A DNA stretch of 64,000 nucleotides from Haloterrigena salina JCM 13891 (GTDB taxonomy: Archaea; Halobacteriota; Halobacteria; Halobacteriales; Natrialbaceae). The notes under the pieces were generated by a model that was not told the origin of the DNA, made no database searches, and saw nothing but the letters and a program-made list of their open reading frames with translations. Below are positions 17,330 through 25,395 of this stretch, in pieces. The stretch lies in assembly GCF_000337495.1 (NCBI RefSeq), contig NZ_AOIS01000047.1:1-64000 (forward strand), given 5' to 3'. Numbering within the stretch: the first letter of the stretch is position 1; each line of letters starts with the position of its first letter. The translations under genes and the position numbers were made by a program.

Positions 17330-18295
17330 ATGCGCGCTGTACGCCTTCACGACCACGGCGACGCGGACGTACTGCAGGTAGACGACATCGACCGACCCGA
17401 GCCCGGCGAGGACGAACTGCTCCTCGAGGTGGCCGCCGCGGGGATCAACCCCGTCGACACCTACTTCCGGGACGGCTCGTACGAGCCGGTCGGCGTACCC
17501 TTCACGCCGGGCGTCGACTTCGCCGGCGTCGTCGCCGAGACCGGCGCGGGCGTCGACGGCTTCTCGGCGGGCGACCGCGTCTTCGGGACCGGCATCGGCA
17601 ACGGCGGCTTCCAGGGCGCCTACGCCGAGTACGCGACCGTCCCGACGGACAGGGTAGTTCACCTGCCGAACGGCGCGGACCTGTCCGAGGCCGGCGCGGC
17701 GGGCGTCGCCGCCGTCACCGCCTGGCGCGCGCTGGTCGACCACGCGGCGCTCGACCCCGCCGAGTACTGTCTGGTCCACGGCGGCTCCGGCGGCGTCGGT
17801 CACGCCGCGGTCCAGATCGCCGACGCGGTCAGCGCCCGGGTCATCACCACCGCTTCGGAGGAGTATCACGAGACCCTCGAGGACCTCGGCGCCGAAACGG
17901 TCCTCGACTACGGGCGCGACGACCTCGCGGACGCCGTTCTCGAGGCCAGCGACGGGGGCGTCGACGCCGTGTTAGACCACCGACTGGACGACTACCTCCA
18001 GTTCGACGCGGACGTCGCCGCGACCGGCTGTCGCGTCGTCGGAATCGGCGAGAACAGCCCCGATCCGGGCTTTTCGAACGACGGGGCCGCCCGCTCGAAG
18101 GACGTCAGCTACCAGTTCATGAGCATGTTCAACACGCCGGACCTGCGCGTCCCGCTGCGCGGCGTCGCCCACCTCATGGCGACCGACGAGCTGTCGATCG
18201 AACTCGCGCGGACGTACGACCTCGAGGAGGCCGCCCAGGCTCAGCGCGACGTGATGAACGACAGCGTCCTCGGAAAGTTGGTCCTCGAGCCGTAA
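17330..18295 (+). CDS. Zinc-free MDR oxidoreductase (NADPH:quinone reductase type)
   Basis: A 321-residue medium-chain reductase. The nucleotide-binding loop HGGSGGVGH is at 150-158, with the GroES-like N-terminal domain (AAGINPVDTYFRDG) before it. The catalytic and structural zinc cysteines of alcohol dehydrogenases are missing, placing it in the quinone-reductase/zeta-crystallin branch that uses NADPH to reduce quinones or enones. The ATG at 17330 has a TATA-like box 28 nt upstream; the open frame back to 17132 is an overlap with the divergent PfpI gene. Confidence 0.85.
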   Translation: MRAVRLHDHGDADVLQVDDIDRPEPGEDELLLEVAAAGINPVDTYFRDGSYEPVGVPFTPGVDFAGVVAETGAGVDGFSAGDRVFGTGIGNGGFQGAYAEYATVPTDRVVHLPNGADLSEAGAAGVAAVTAWRALVDHAALDPAEYCLVHGGSGGVGHAAVQIADAVSARVITTASEEYHETLEDLGAETVLDYGRDDLADAVLEASDGGVDAVLDHRLDDYLQFDADVAATGCRVVGIGENSPDPGFSNDGAARSKDVSYQFMSMFNTPDLRVPLRGVAHLMATDELSIELARTYDLEEAAQAQRDVMNDSVLGKLVLEP

Positions 18296-18337
18296 CGCGA
18301 CCACGTTCGGGGGTTCGAGGCGATTATGTGACGACGC

Positions 18338-18373
18338 GATAGCGACCTCCGCTGCGCTGTCCAGTTCGCTATC
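18338..18373. terminator. Inverted repeat between two convergent genes
   Basis: GATAGCGA (18338-18345) and TCGCTATC (18366-18373) form a perfect 8-bp stem around a 20-nt loop, in the 128-nt gap where the MDR gene and the HTH gene converge. A bidirectional terminator is possible but no T-run accompanies it. Confidence 0.3.
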
Positions 18374-18423
18374 TACTACAGCACAACAGTTCGCTGCTCG
18401 CTCGAGAAACTCGCCGAAATCCG

Positions 18424-18819
18424 TTATCGGAGCGGTCCGCAGACGGCCTCCTGCCGGTCCAGCAGCGTGCGGCCGCGCTCGCGGAGGGTGAGCGTCTCCG
18501 TCTCCGAATCGTAGTCGATCGCGCCCGCGGCGGCCAACTTCGGGACGTGAAGGTGGTGCAGCGAGATTCGAACCTCCCGTACGTCCCGCGAGGAGACGCC
18601 GGCGAGGTCCGAAATCGCTCCCGGATCGGGGGCCCGCGCTTCGGTCGCGATCGCTTCCGCGACCTCGGACAGCGTCGCGGTGCCGTCGGCGCGCTCGAGG
18701 GAGCGCAACAGCGTCCGTCGCCGCTGATCGGCCAACAGACCCATCACCGTATCGACGTCCTCGCCGCTGAAATCGTCGACATCGGAGCTCGCGGACGGAG
18801 AATTGCTGGGCGGAATCAT
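18424..18819 (-). CDS. DUF7344-type winged-helix transcription regulator
   Basis: A 131-residue HTH protein: Ser/Asp-rich N-terminus, helix VMGLLADQRRRTLLRSLER, a region LSEVAEAIATEA and the conserved HHLHVPKLAAAGAIDYD segment. Same class as the regulators at 16120 and 40162. Target unknown. The minus-strand box TTAAATACCG upstream of 18819 supports ATG 18819 as the start of a leaderless mRNA; the open frame runs back to 18885. Confidence 0.65.
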   Translation of the reverse strand: MIPPSNSPSASSDVDDFSGEDVDTVMGLLADQRRRTLLRSLERADGTATLSEVAEAIATEARAPDPGAISDLAGVSSRDVREVRISLHHLHVPKLAAAGAIDYDSETETLTLRERGRTLLDRQEAVCGPLR

Positions 18820-18941
18820 ACCCCCTATAGACGTCGCACGGTATTTAACCGATCTGTGAGTGCGATCGAAACACACGGCCGGCACCGATCGAAATAGCGA
18901 CGGTGGCGTCGGTATCGTGAAGTTTCTCGTGAGCGAACGGA

Positions 18942-19949
18942 TCAGACGAGATCGGTGACCACTTCCATCGTCGTCGCTTTCTCCGTCTCGGTCATCTCGT
19001 TGACGAAGCCGATCCGAACCGCGTCGACGCCCTCAATGGCCGCGTACTCGTCGACCCACTCTCGGACCTCCTCGGGCGTCCCTGCGGGGGCGAGGTCGTC
19101 CAGTACCTCGTCGGGGAGGGCCGCGGCCATCGCGTCCGTGTCTCGCTCGTCCCAGGCGGCCCGAACGTCCGCGACGACGTCGGCGTACCCTTGCTCGGCG
19201 ACCGAATCGCCGTAGTAGGGGCCGTAGGCGCCGAGCATGAACGCGATCGTCGATCGCGCCTTCGCTCGCGCGGTCTCTCGGTCCTCGCTGGCGATCCCGC
19301 GGACGATGGGGGCCACGCGCAGGTCGTCGAGGCTCTTGTCCGCGAGTTCGGCGCCGCGCTCGAGGTCGTCGAGGCGATCCTCGAGGCCTGCTTTCGTAAA
19401 GAGCTGGGGCGCCCAACCGTCGCCGAAGCGGCCGGCCATCTCGGTGGCTTTCGGGCCGAGCGTCCCGAGGTCGATCGGCGGTGGGCTCTCGGGCACCTCG
19501 CGCTCGTAGTTGAGTCCGGCGATGTCGAAGATTTCGCCCTCGTAGGCGGGATTCCCGTCGTCGTAGACCGACCGGATCACCTCGATGGCCTCGCGCGTGC
19601 GCCGGAGCGGCCGGTCGAACTCGAGGCCGTGCCAGCGTTCGGTGATCGCGGGCGAACTCGGGCCGAGGCCGAGGCGGAATCGCCCGTCCGAGGCCTCGTG
19701 TATCGTCAGCGCCGTTTGGGCGAGCAGCGCCGGCGAGCGGCCGTACGGCGAGACGACGTCGTTGGAGATGCCCAGTTCCTCAGTGCGGTCGGCGGCTAGC
19801 GTCAGCGGCGGCACGATGTTCCAGCCGGTCGTCTCGCCGACCGTGATGCGGTCGAAGCCCAACTCCTCGGCCCGCACGGCGCGGTCGGCGACGTCCTGCG
19901 GTCGCTCGTAGTCGTTAAGCCGCACCAGCAGATCCAGTTCGGCGTTCAC
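18942..19949 (-). CDS. F420-dependent luciferase-like (LLM class) oxidoreductase
   Basis: A 335-residue TIM-barrel LLM protein with family landmarks GFDRITVGET near the N-terminus, GRFRLGLGPSSPAITERWHG in the middle and FGDGWAPQLF, plus the C-terminal helix with APAGTPEEVREWVDEY. This group includes methylene-H4MPT reductases and F420-dependent dehydrogenases; in haloarchaea, which do not make methane, they act on other substrates with F420H2 or FMN. No partner gene is adjacent. Confidence 0.85.
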   Translation of the reverse strand: MNAELDLLVRLNDYERPQDVADRAVRAEELGFDRITVGETTGWNIVPPLTLAADRTEELGISNDVVSPYGRSPALLAQTALTIHEASDGRFRLGLGPSSPAITERWHGLEFDRPLRRTREAIEVIRSVYDDGNPAYEGEIFDIAGLNYEREVPESPPPIDLGTLGPKATEMAGRFGDGWAPQLFTKAGLEDRLDDLERGAELADKSLDDLRVAPIVRGIASEDRETARAKARSTIAFMLGAYGPYYGDSVAEQGYADVVADVRAAWDERDTDAMAAALPDEVLDDLAPAGTPEEVREWVDEYAAIEGVDAVRIGFVNEMTETEKATTMEVVTDLV

Positions 19950-20123
19950 GCTGCTCCCCTCCCTGTCGGTGAAATCGGTCGGCGTTCTGGCATCGTTCCG
20001 TACCGCGTCACGGATTCACATAAAATTGGAGCGTTGTAGTCCGGTCACGCGAGCGCCCCGTCGGAGATCGCCCCGCGATCGCTATCGGGGACGGTCTCGA
20101 GAGCCCACTCGTCGGACTCGGAT

Positions 20124-21851
20124 CTACAGTTCGGAGAGTTCCGTCTCGCCGTCCGGCGTGCGATACCGGGCGAGCACGGATCGCTCGGCGTCTTCGGGGC
20201 TCACGTCCTTGTCGACGGCGTAGACGGTGTAGGTGCAGTGATCGCGCGTGAACTCGACGGTGGCGTAGCCGTGGCGGTGCCAGTCGACGTGCTCGAGGTG
20301 CTCGTTTGCCGCCTTCGTCAGCGCTGTGAGGGAGTCGTCGTCCCACTCGGCGGGGAAGTCGACGACGTCGGCAGCGTTGACGCTCGAGATCGCGGGCGTC
20401 ATCAGTTCGACGCCGATGCGGTCGTACGTCCGGAATGGCTCGATCTCGCCGTAGCCCGCTTTGACGTAGCCGGCCAGCGACGCGTGAAGGTCGCCGGTCA
20501 GCACGACGAAGTTTCGCGGATCGGCGTCCGCGACGTGTTGCATGAGTTCCCAGCGCTCGTGCTGGAAGCCGTCCCACGAGTCGTGGAACAGTTCGATCTG
20601 AGACCAGCCGTCGCCGACGGTCAGGGGCATCGTCAGCACTTCGTTGGCCCAGACCGTCCAGACGGCGTCGGACTCGCTGACCCAGTCCTTAAAGTAGCGT
20701 TTCTGCTCGCGACCGAGCATCGTCCGACCCTGCGCTTCTTCGTCCGTGCAGGTGATCCGAGCGTCGCCACAGGGCGGACCGTCCCGGTAGAGACGTTCGT
20801 CGGTGACGGTCAGATCCACGAGGTCGCCGAACTGGAGGTCCCGCCACAATTGGATCTGATCCTGCAGCTCCGGTTCGGTCGGATCGAACTCGACGCGGGC
20901 GGGAACGTACTCGACCCACGCCTGGATGCCGTCGGCCGTGATCTCCATCGCCGTCTCCGGCCGCTCGCCGCCGTCCTTGTCCGGGAGAACCGGCGTATTC
21001 GCATCGTCGTCCCAGTATCGGTTGTTACCGATTTCGTGGTCGTCCCAGCCGTGGATAACCGTGTGTCGCTCGAGTCCCTTCTGGAGGAATTCGTTCCCCT
21101 TGTAGATCCGGTAGAGCGTCCGGAAGTCGGCCAGCGACTCCGCCAGATCGGCGCCGCTGGGGAGGTCGATGTCGCGTCCGTCCGCGATCCCCGTCGTCGG
21201 CGAGGTGTAGGAGCCGTCGGCGGACTCGTAGATGAAGTCGCCGAGGTGGACGACGAAGTCGACGTCTTCGGACGCGATATGACGGTAGGCTCCGTAGTAT
21301 CCGTTCTGATAGTCCTGACAGGTCAGGACCGCGAACGACAACGAATCGGGGCGTGCGTCGGGCGCCGGAAGCGTCCGACAGCGACCGGTGCGCGTGGCGA
21401 CGCCGTCGTAGACGAACCGGTAGTAGTAGTGCCGGTTCGACTCGAGGACCCCGTCGAGGTCGACTTTGACCGCGTAGTCGTGTGCGCTCGAGAGTCGGTC
21501 GGCGGGCACGGTTCCCTCGTAGACCACGTCTTCGAAGTCGTCGTCGGTCGCGACCTGCACGCCCGCCGGCTCTCCGGAGACGACCGCGTCGGGGGCGACC
21601 CGCGTCCAGAGGATGACGCCGCTCGGGGTCGGCCCGCCGCTGGCCACGGACTGCGGAAACGTCGCGTCGGGATCAGCCGTTCCGTCGACAGCGAAGACGC
21701 TCCGGTCGCCGACCGACTGCGCAGCGACCGGCTGTACGACGTTTCGCCGGGCGAGGATCGCCGCGAGCCCGCCAGCGACCGAGGTGGTGCCGATACTCTC
21801 GAGAAAGCCGCGTCGATCCGTCCGTCGCCGTGTGCCGTCTCGTTCGGGCAT
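20124..21851 (-). CDS. phoD: Tat-exported PhoD-type alkaline phosphatase/phosphodiesterase
   Basis: A 575-residue extracellular metallophosphatase. The N-terminus has a twin-arginine signal (RRTDRRGFLES) and a hydrophobic Ala/Gly stretch. Then comes the PhoD N-terminal beta domain (FPQSVASGGPTPSGVILWTR) and the catalytic domain with LTCQDY, HLGDFIYE and HGWDDHEIGNN, which bind the Fe/Ca centre, and TGDLHASL near the C-terminus. It releases phosphate from phosphodiesters or monoesters in the envelope and is usually induced by phosphate limitation, although no Pho-box is evident. It stands alone, 100 nt after the LLM gene in divergent array terms. Confidence 0.9.
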   Translation of the reverse strand: MPERDGTRRRTDRRGFLESIGTTSVAGGLAAILARRNVVQPVAAQSVGDRSVFAVDGTADPDATFPQSVASGGPTPSGVILWTRVAPDAVVSGEPAGVQVATDDDFEDVVYEGTVPADRLSSAHDYAVKVDLDGVLESNRHYYYRFVYDGVATRTGRCRTLPAPDARPDSLSFAVLTCQDYQNGYYGAYRHIASEDVDFVVHLGDFIYESADGSYTSPTTGIADGRDIDLPSGADLAESLADFRTLYRIYKGNEFLQKGLERHTVIHGWDDHEIGNNRYWDDDANTPVLPDKDGGERPETAMEITADGIQAWVEYVPARVEFDPTEPELQDQIQLWRDLQFGDLVDLTVTDERLYRDGPPCGDARITCTDEEAQGRTMLGREQKRYFKDWVSESDAVWTVWANEVLTMPLTVGDGWSQIELFHDSWDGFQHERWELMQHVADADPRNFVVLTGDLHASLAGYVKAGYGEIEPFRTYDRIGVELMTPAISSVNAADVVDFPAEWDDDSLTALTKAANEHLEHVDWHRHGYATVEFTRDHCTYTVYAVDKDVSPEDAERSVLARYRTPDGETELSEL

Positions 21852-22050
21852 ACGGTTGTACTCGCCGAAAACGGTGAAGTAATATTATAATTCGTATACC
21901 TTAACCGATGTATTCGTGAGTTACTCTCTGAGAAATACGTACGGCTACGTTCGAGCGAACGGCGCGCGGCGATCCTCGCGTCGGAAACGGTGTCGAGGGT
22001 GTCCCGTCGAAACGTCCGCCGCGTCCACCGATATCGATTCGCGTTCGACG

Positions 22051-23448
22051 TCACCTCTCGGGTCGGTCCTGCAGGGAGTCCAGACAGAGCAGTCCCGCGC
22101 GGGCCTGGATCGCGACGAGTTTCCAGATCGGGATCGTCTCGTAGTCGAGTTGCGCTCGGATATCCTCGAGTCGCTCGAAGAAGACGTCCTCGAGCGCGGC
22201 TTTCGTCTCAGCGAGCGTCTCGCGAGCGTCCTCGTCGGCGCTCATCGCGGCGTGATCGATCGACCGTAACAACATGCCGAGGTACGTCAGCAGATGATAC
22301 TGTCTGAGGTAGCGTTCGTCGACGTGCTCGGCGACGGTCGCCGGCCTGTCCGTCTCCGCGGCCGATTCCGCCCACTCGAGTTTCGACTCGTCGACGTGTT
22401 CGAAGTGGACGGCGACGCCCGACGCCTCACGCGCCATCGGCCCGTCCGGGAGGTGCTCGCTGACGGAGTCGACCGCGCTCTTCATCGCCTCAAGGATCGG
22501 CCGCCGGTTTCGAACTCCCTCCCGAATGACGTCCTCGCGGGAGCGATCCAGTTCGCTCCGATCCTCGATCCGCGGGTCGTAGAAGTACGGCAGTTCGACG
22601 GCGAACTCGACGACGTCGTCGGTGAAGCGGCTGGCGTAGTCGTAGGCGTTGCCGCCGAGGAGTTCGGCGTCGAGTTCGGGGTCGTCGTCGGTCTCACGCG
22701 CGTCAAACCGGTCGGCGAAGGTCGGAAGCCGATAGACCGCGTCGTCGAGTGCCTCGTCATCGAACCGTTCCGGTTCGCCCAGATCAAGCGGGACCCCGTA
22801 CGCCTCCGGAAGTGACGTGAGCGCGTCGTAGAGCGGGGCGTGCGGTTCGGTGAAGAGGAAGTAACAACCGCCGAAGGCGGCGTTGTGGAAACTGTAGATA
22901 AACTCCGGTCGATAGCTCTCGATCAGATCGGCCAGCGCGCGCGTCGACGGAATCGGGTCGTCGTACGAGTAACCCTCGCGTTCGACGGGGAACGTGGCCT
23001 CGACCTGCTCGTCCGGCGGCGGTCGGTAGAAGTTCTGCGCGTAGTTCGAGAGCGTAAACGGCCCGTCGAACCAGCCCTCGTTGAGCCGGACGCCGTCAGG
23101 ATCGGCGACCGGCATACAGACGAACTGGTAATCGAGCGACGCCCGTAACTCGTCGTTCGTCGCGAGTTCGTGGAGCAGGAAGTCGATCGTCATCGACCCG
23201 ATCGGTTCGTTCGGGTGGGGCGCGCCGAACAGGAGCGCGCTCCGGTCGCCGTCGCCGACGGTGACCGTCCACAGCGTCTCGCCGTTCGCGCTCTCGCCCC
23301 GTTCGTCGTACTCGAGGTGATCGTGCTCGGCCGCGAGCGCCCGGTCGCGCTCGCGGTGTTCGTCCACCGTGAAGAACGACTCGTAGCGGGGAATCGCGCC
23401 GTCGATCCATTCGAACGTGCGCGTCGGCGCCGCCGGTGAACCTGTCAT
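22051..23448 (-). CDS. M14-family zinc carboxypeptidase
   Basis: A 465-residue protein with the M14 zinc motif HPNE (H78, E81 in APHPNEPIGSMTIDF), followed 100-odd residues later by the third ligand in SFHNAAFGG. The catalytic Glu is probably in the VEFAVELPYFYD region, where M14 enzymes carry it. No signal peptide is visible, so it is likely cytoplasmic. The C-terminal third is helical and acidic, and unique. The ATG at 23448 is supported by AT-rich TTTATTGC near 23474-23481 (minus strand) at leaderless distance; the open frame to 23541 is not. Confidence 0.8.
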   Translation of the reverse strand: MTGSPAAPTRTFEWIDGAIPRYESFFTVDEHRERDRALAAEHDHLEYDERGESANGETLWTVTVGDGDRSALLFGAPHPNEPIGSMTIDFLLHELATNDELRASLDYQFVCMPVADPDGVRLNEGWFDGPFTLSNYAQNFYRPPPDEQVEATFPVEREGYSYDDPIPSTRALADLIESYRPEFIYSFHNAAFGGCYFLFTEPHAPLYDALTSLPEAYGVPLDLGEPERFDDEALDDAVYRLPTFADRFDARETDDDPELDAELLGGNAYDYASRFTDDVVEFAVELPYFYDPRIEDRSELDRSREDVIREGVRNRRPILEAMKSAVDSVSEHLPDGPMAREASGVAVHFEHVDESKLEWAESAAETDRPATVAEHVDERYLRQYHLLTYLGMLLRSIDHAAMSADEDARETLAETKAALEDVFFERLEDIRAQLDYETIPIWKLVAIQARAGLLCLDSLQDRPER

Positions 23449-23556
23449 ATGTAGTTCATTTATGCGCGTCCCGCAATAAATGCCACCGCCTATTCTATGG
23501 AAGAAAGAATCGACGCGTCGCCCGGTCGGCTCGCGTCGCAACGGGACTGAACGCGA

Positions 23557-23853
23557 CTACGGAGGCGTCGACCCGTCGTCCTCGAGAATCTCCGTACAGA
23601 CCTCCATCGCCGCCTCGAGGTGATCGTCGGCTCCCTCGTGGCCCGTTTCGTCGACTTCCGCGAGCAGGTGCTGAATCTTCTCGACTCGCTCGAGGACCGT
23701 CGTCCGATCGAGGTCGCTCGTCGCCACGTCGGCGGCGACGGCTTCGGCCTCGCCGAGCCAGCGGTTCGCCGTCCGATCGATCGGCAACTCGGCGGTCGCC
23801 TCGAGGTGGCGGTGGAGTTCCTGTGCCCGTTCGCGAAGCGACTCGTCGGTCAT
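23557..23853 (-). CDS. Small acidic helical protein, unknown function
   Basis: A 98-residue acidic protein that is mostly helix (ERAQELHRHLEAT, TTVLERVEKIQHLLAEVDETG, LEAAMEVCTEILEDD). No domain is recognised; similar small proteins are widespread in haloarchaea. The start ATG 23853 sits 95 nt from the divergent D-lactate dehydrogenase gene, so the two probably share a promoter region. The longer frame to 23955 would overlap the divergent gene's start. Confidence 0.6.
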   Translation of the reverse strand: MTDESLRERAQELHRHLEATAELPIDRTANRWLGEAEAVAADVATSDLDRTTVLERVEKIQHLLAEVDETGHEGADDHLEAAMEVCTEILEDDGSTPP

Positions 23854-23914
23854 ACGTACCGATACGGCGGGGAGTCCCGTAGTGGTGTCTTTCGGCAACT
23901 CTCGAAGCAGTGGG

Positions 23915-23925
23915 AAATATTGATG
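23915..23925 (+). promoter_or_regulatory. TATA-like box of the GlcD-type dehydrogenase gene
   Basis: AAATATTGATG lies about 24-34 nt before ATG 23949, in the spacer shared with the divergent small-protein gene. Confidence 0.5.
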
Positions 23926-23948
23926 CGGGTAGTGGATAATGTGCCCGT

Positions 23949-25370
23949 ATGACACACGACTGCTCGTTCCTCGAGGACCTCGACCTCGCGGACGACCAGC
24001 TCTCGTTCGCGGAGGGACGCCGAGACTCGCACGCGACCGATTTCGGCACCGAGCAGAGCGGCGGCGTGTTCCCGGACGCGGTCGTCTACCCCGAGCGCAC
24101 GGCCGACGTCTCGGCGATCCTCGAGGCCGCGACCGAGCGCGGCGTTCCCGTCACGCCCTACGCGGCCGGCACGGGACTCGAGGGCAACGCCGTCCCGGCC
24201 CGCGGCGGGATCAGTCTCGATCTGACGCGGATGGACGATATCGTCGACTACCGGCCCGACGACTTCCAGATCGACGTCGGGCCCGGGATCATCGGCTCGG
24301 CCGTCGACGAGCACGTCGCACCGGACGGTCTCTTCTTCCCGCCGCTGCCCTCCTCGGGCGACATCTCCACGATCGGCGGGATGATCGCGACCGACGCCAG
24401 CGGGATGCAGACGGTCAGATACGGCGAGGTTGCCGACTGGGTGCTCGGCCTCGAGGCCGTCCTCGCGGACGGCACCGTCGTCGAGACCGGGTCGCGGGCG
24501 AGCAAGACCTCGAGCGGCTACAACCTGACCGACCTGCTCGTCGGCAGCGAGGGGACGCTGGCGGTGGTCACCGAGGCCACCCTCGAGTTGTCGGGCCGGC
24601 CGGAACAGATCCGCGGCGGACGGGCCATCTTCGAGACGCTCGAGGACGCGGCCGAGGCCATCTCCGAGGCGGTGCGCACCGAGGTCGACGTCGCCAAGAT
24701 CGAACTCGTCGACGGGCTGAGTGCCCGGATGGCGAACCGCTACCTCGGCGGCGACCTCCCCGACGCGCCGATGGTCTTCCTCGAGTTCCACGCCAACCAC
24801 GGGATCGCGACGGAGATCGACCTCTGCCGGACTATCTTCGAGGGCCACGGCGTCCGCCAGTTCGAAGTGAGCGCCGACGAGACGGCGATGGCCGACCTCT
24901 GGGAGGCCCGCCGGGAGCTGGCGTACGCCATGCGGAACTACGAACCGGAGCTCGAGCCACTCCACCCCGGCGACGTAACGGTGCCGATCAGTTCCTACCC
25001 CGAGATCGTCCGCGAGGTCAAACGGCTCGCCGACGAGCACGACCTCCTCGTCCCCTGTTACGGGCACGCGGGGGACGGCAACCTCCACTACAGCCCCCTC
25101 GTCGATTTGGACGATCCCGACCAGCTCGAGCGGGGCGAACGAGTCTACCGCGAGGTCGTCGAGCGGGCGATCGAGATGGGCGGCACCGCAACCGGCGAAC
25201 ACGGCATCGGCCAGGGGAAACGAAAGTACCTCGAGCCGGAACACGGCGCGGGCGCCGTCGACGCCATGCGGTCGGTCAAACACGCGCTCGATCCGACGGG
25301 GACGCTGAATCCGGGGAAACTCTTCCCGGAAACCGAAGCCGGAGAGGACGTGCGGCGGCCGCGGCGCTGA
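23949..25370 (+). CDS. FAD-linked D-lactate/glycolate dehydrogenase (GlcD type)
   Basis: A 473-residue VAO/PCMH-fold flavoprotein. The N-terminal FAD domain has the phosphate-binding TPYAAGTGLEGNAVP loop and ISTIGGMIATDASG; the C-terminal FAD-oxidase domain has CYGHAGDGNLHYSPL and ends with the GEHGIGQGKRKYL and LDPTGTLNPGKLF motifs typical of D-lactate dehydrogenases. It would oxidise D-2-hydroxyacids and pass electrons to the membrane quinone pool. No iron-sulfur GlcF partner is adjacent, unlike in E. coli glcDEF, so it is the single-subunit kind. Confidence 0.9.
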   Translation: MTHDCSFLEDLDLADDQLSFAEGRRDSHATDFGTEQSGGVFPDAVVYPERTADVSAILEAATERGVPVTPYAAGTGLEGNAVPARGGISLDLTRMDDIVDYRPDDFQIDVGPGIIGSAVDEHVAPDGLFFPPLPSSGDISTIGGMIATDASGMQTVRYGEVADWVLGLEAVLADGTVVETGSRASKTSSGYNLTDLLVGSEGTLAVVTEATLELSGRPEQIRGGRAIFETLEDAAEAISEAVRTEVDVAKIELVDGLSARMANRYLGGDLPDAPMVFLEFHANHGIATEIDLCRTIFEGHGVRQFEVSADETAMADLWEARRELAYAMRNYEPELEPLHPGDVTVPISSYPEIVREVKRLADEHDLLVPCYGHAGDGNLHYSPLVDLDDPDQLERGERVYREVVERAIEMGGTATGEHGIGQGKRKYLEPEHGAGAVDAMRSVKHALDPTGTLNPGKLFPETEAGEDVRRPRR

Positions 25371-25395
25371 CAGCGCGGGCTCGAGTCGCCGCCCC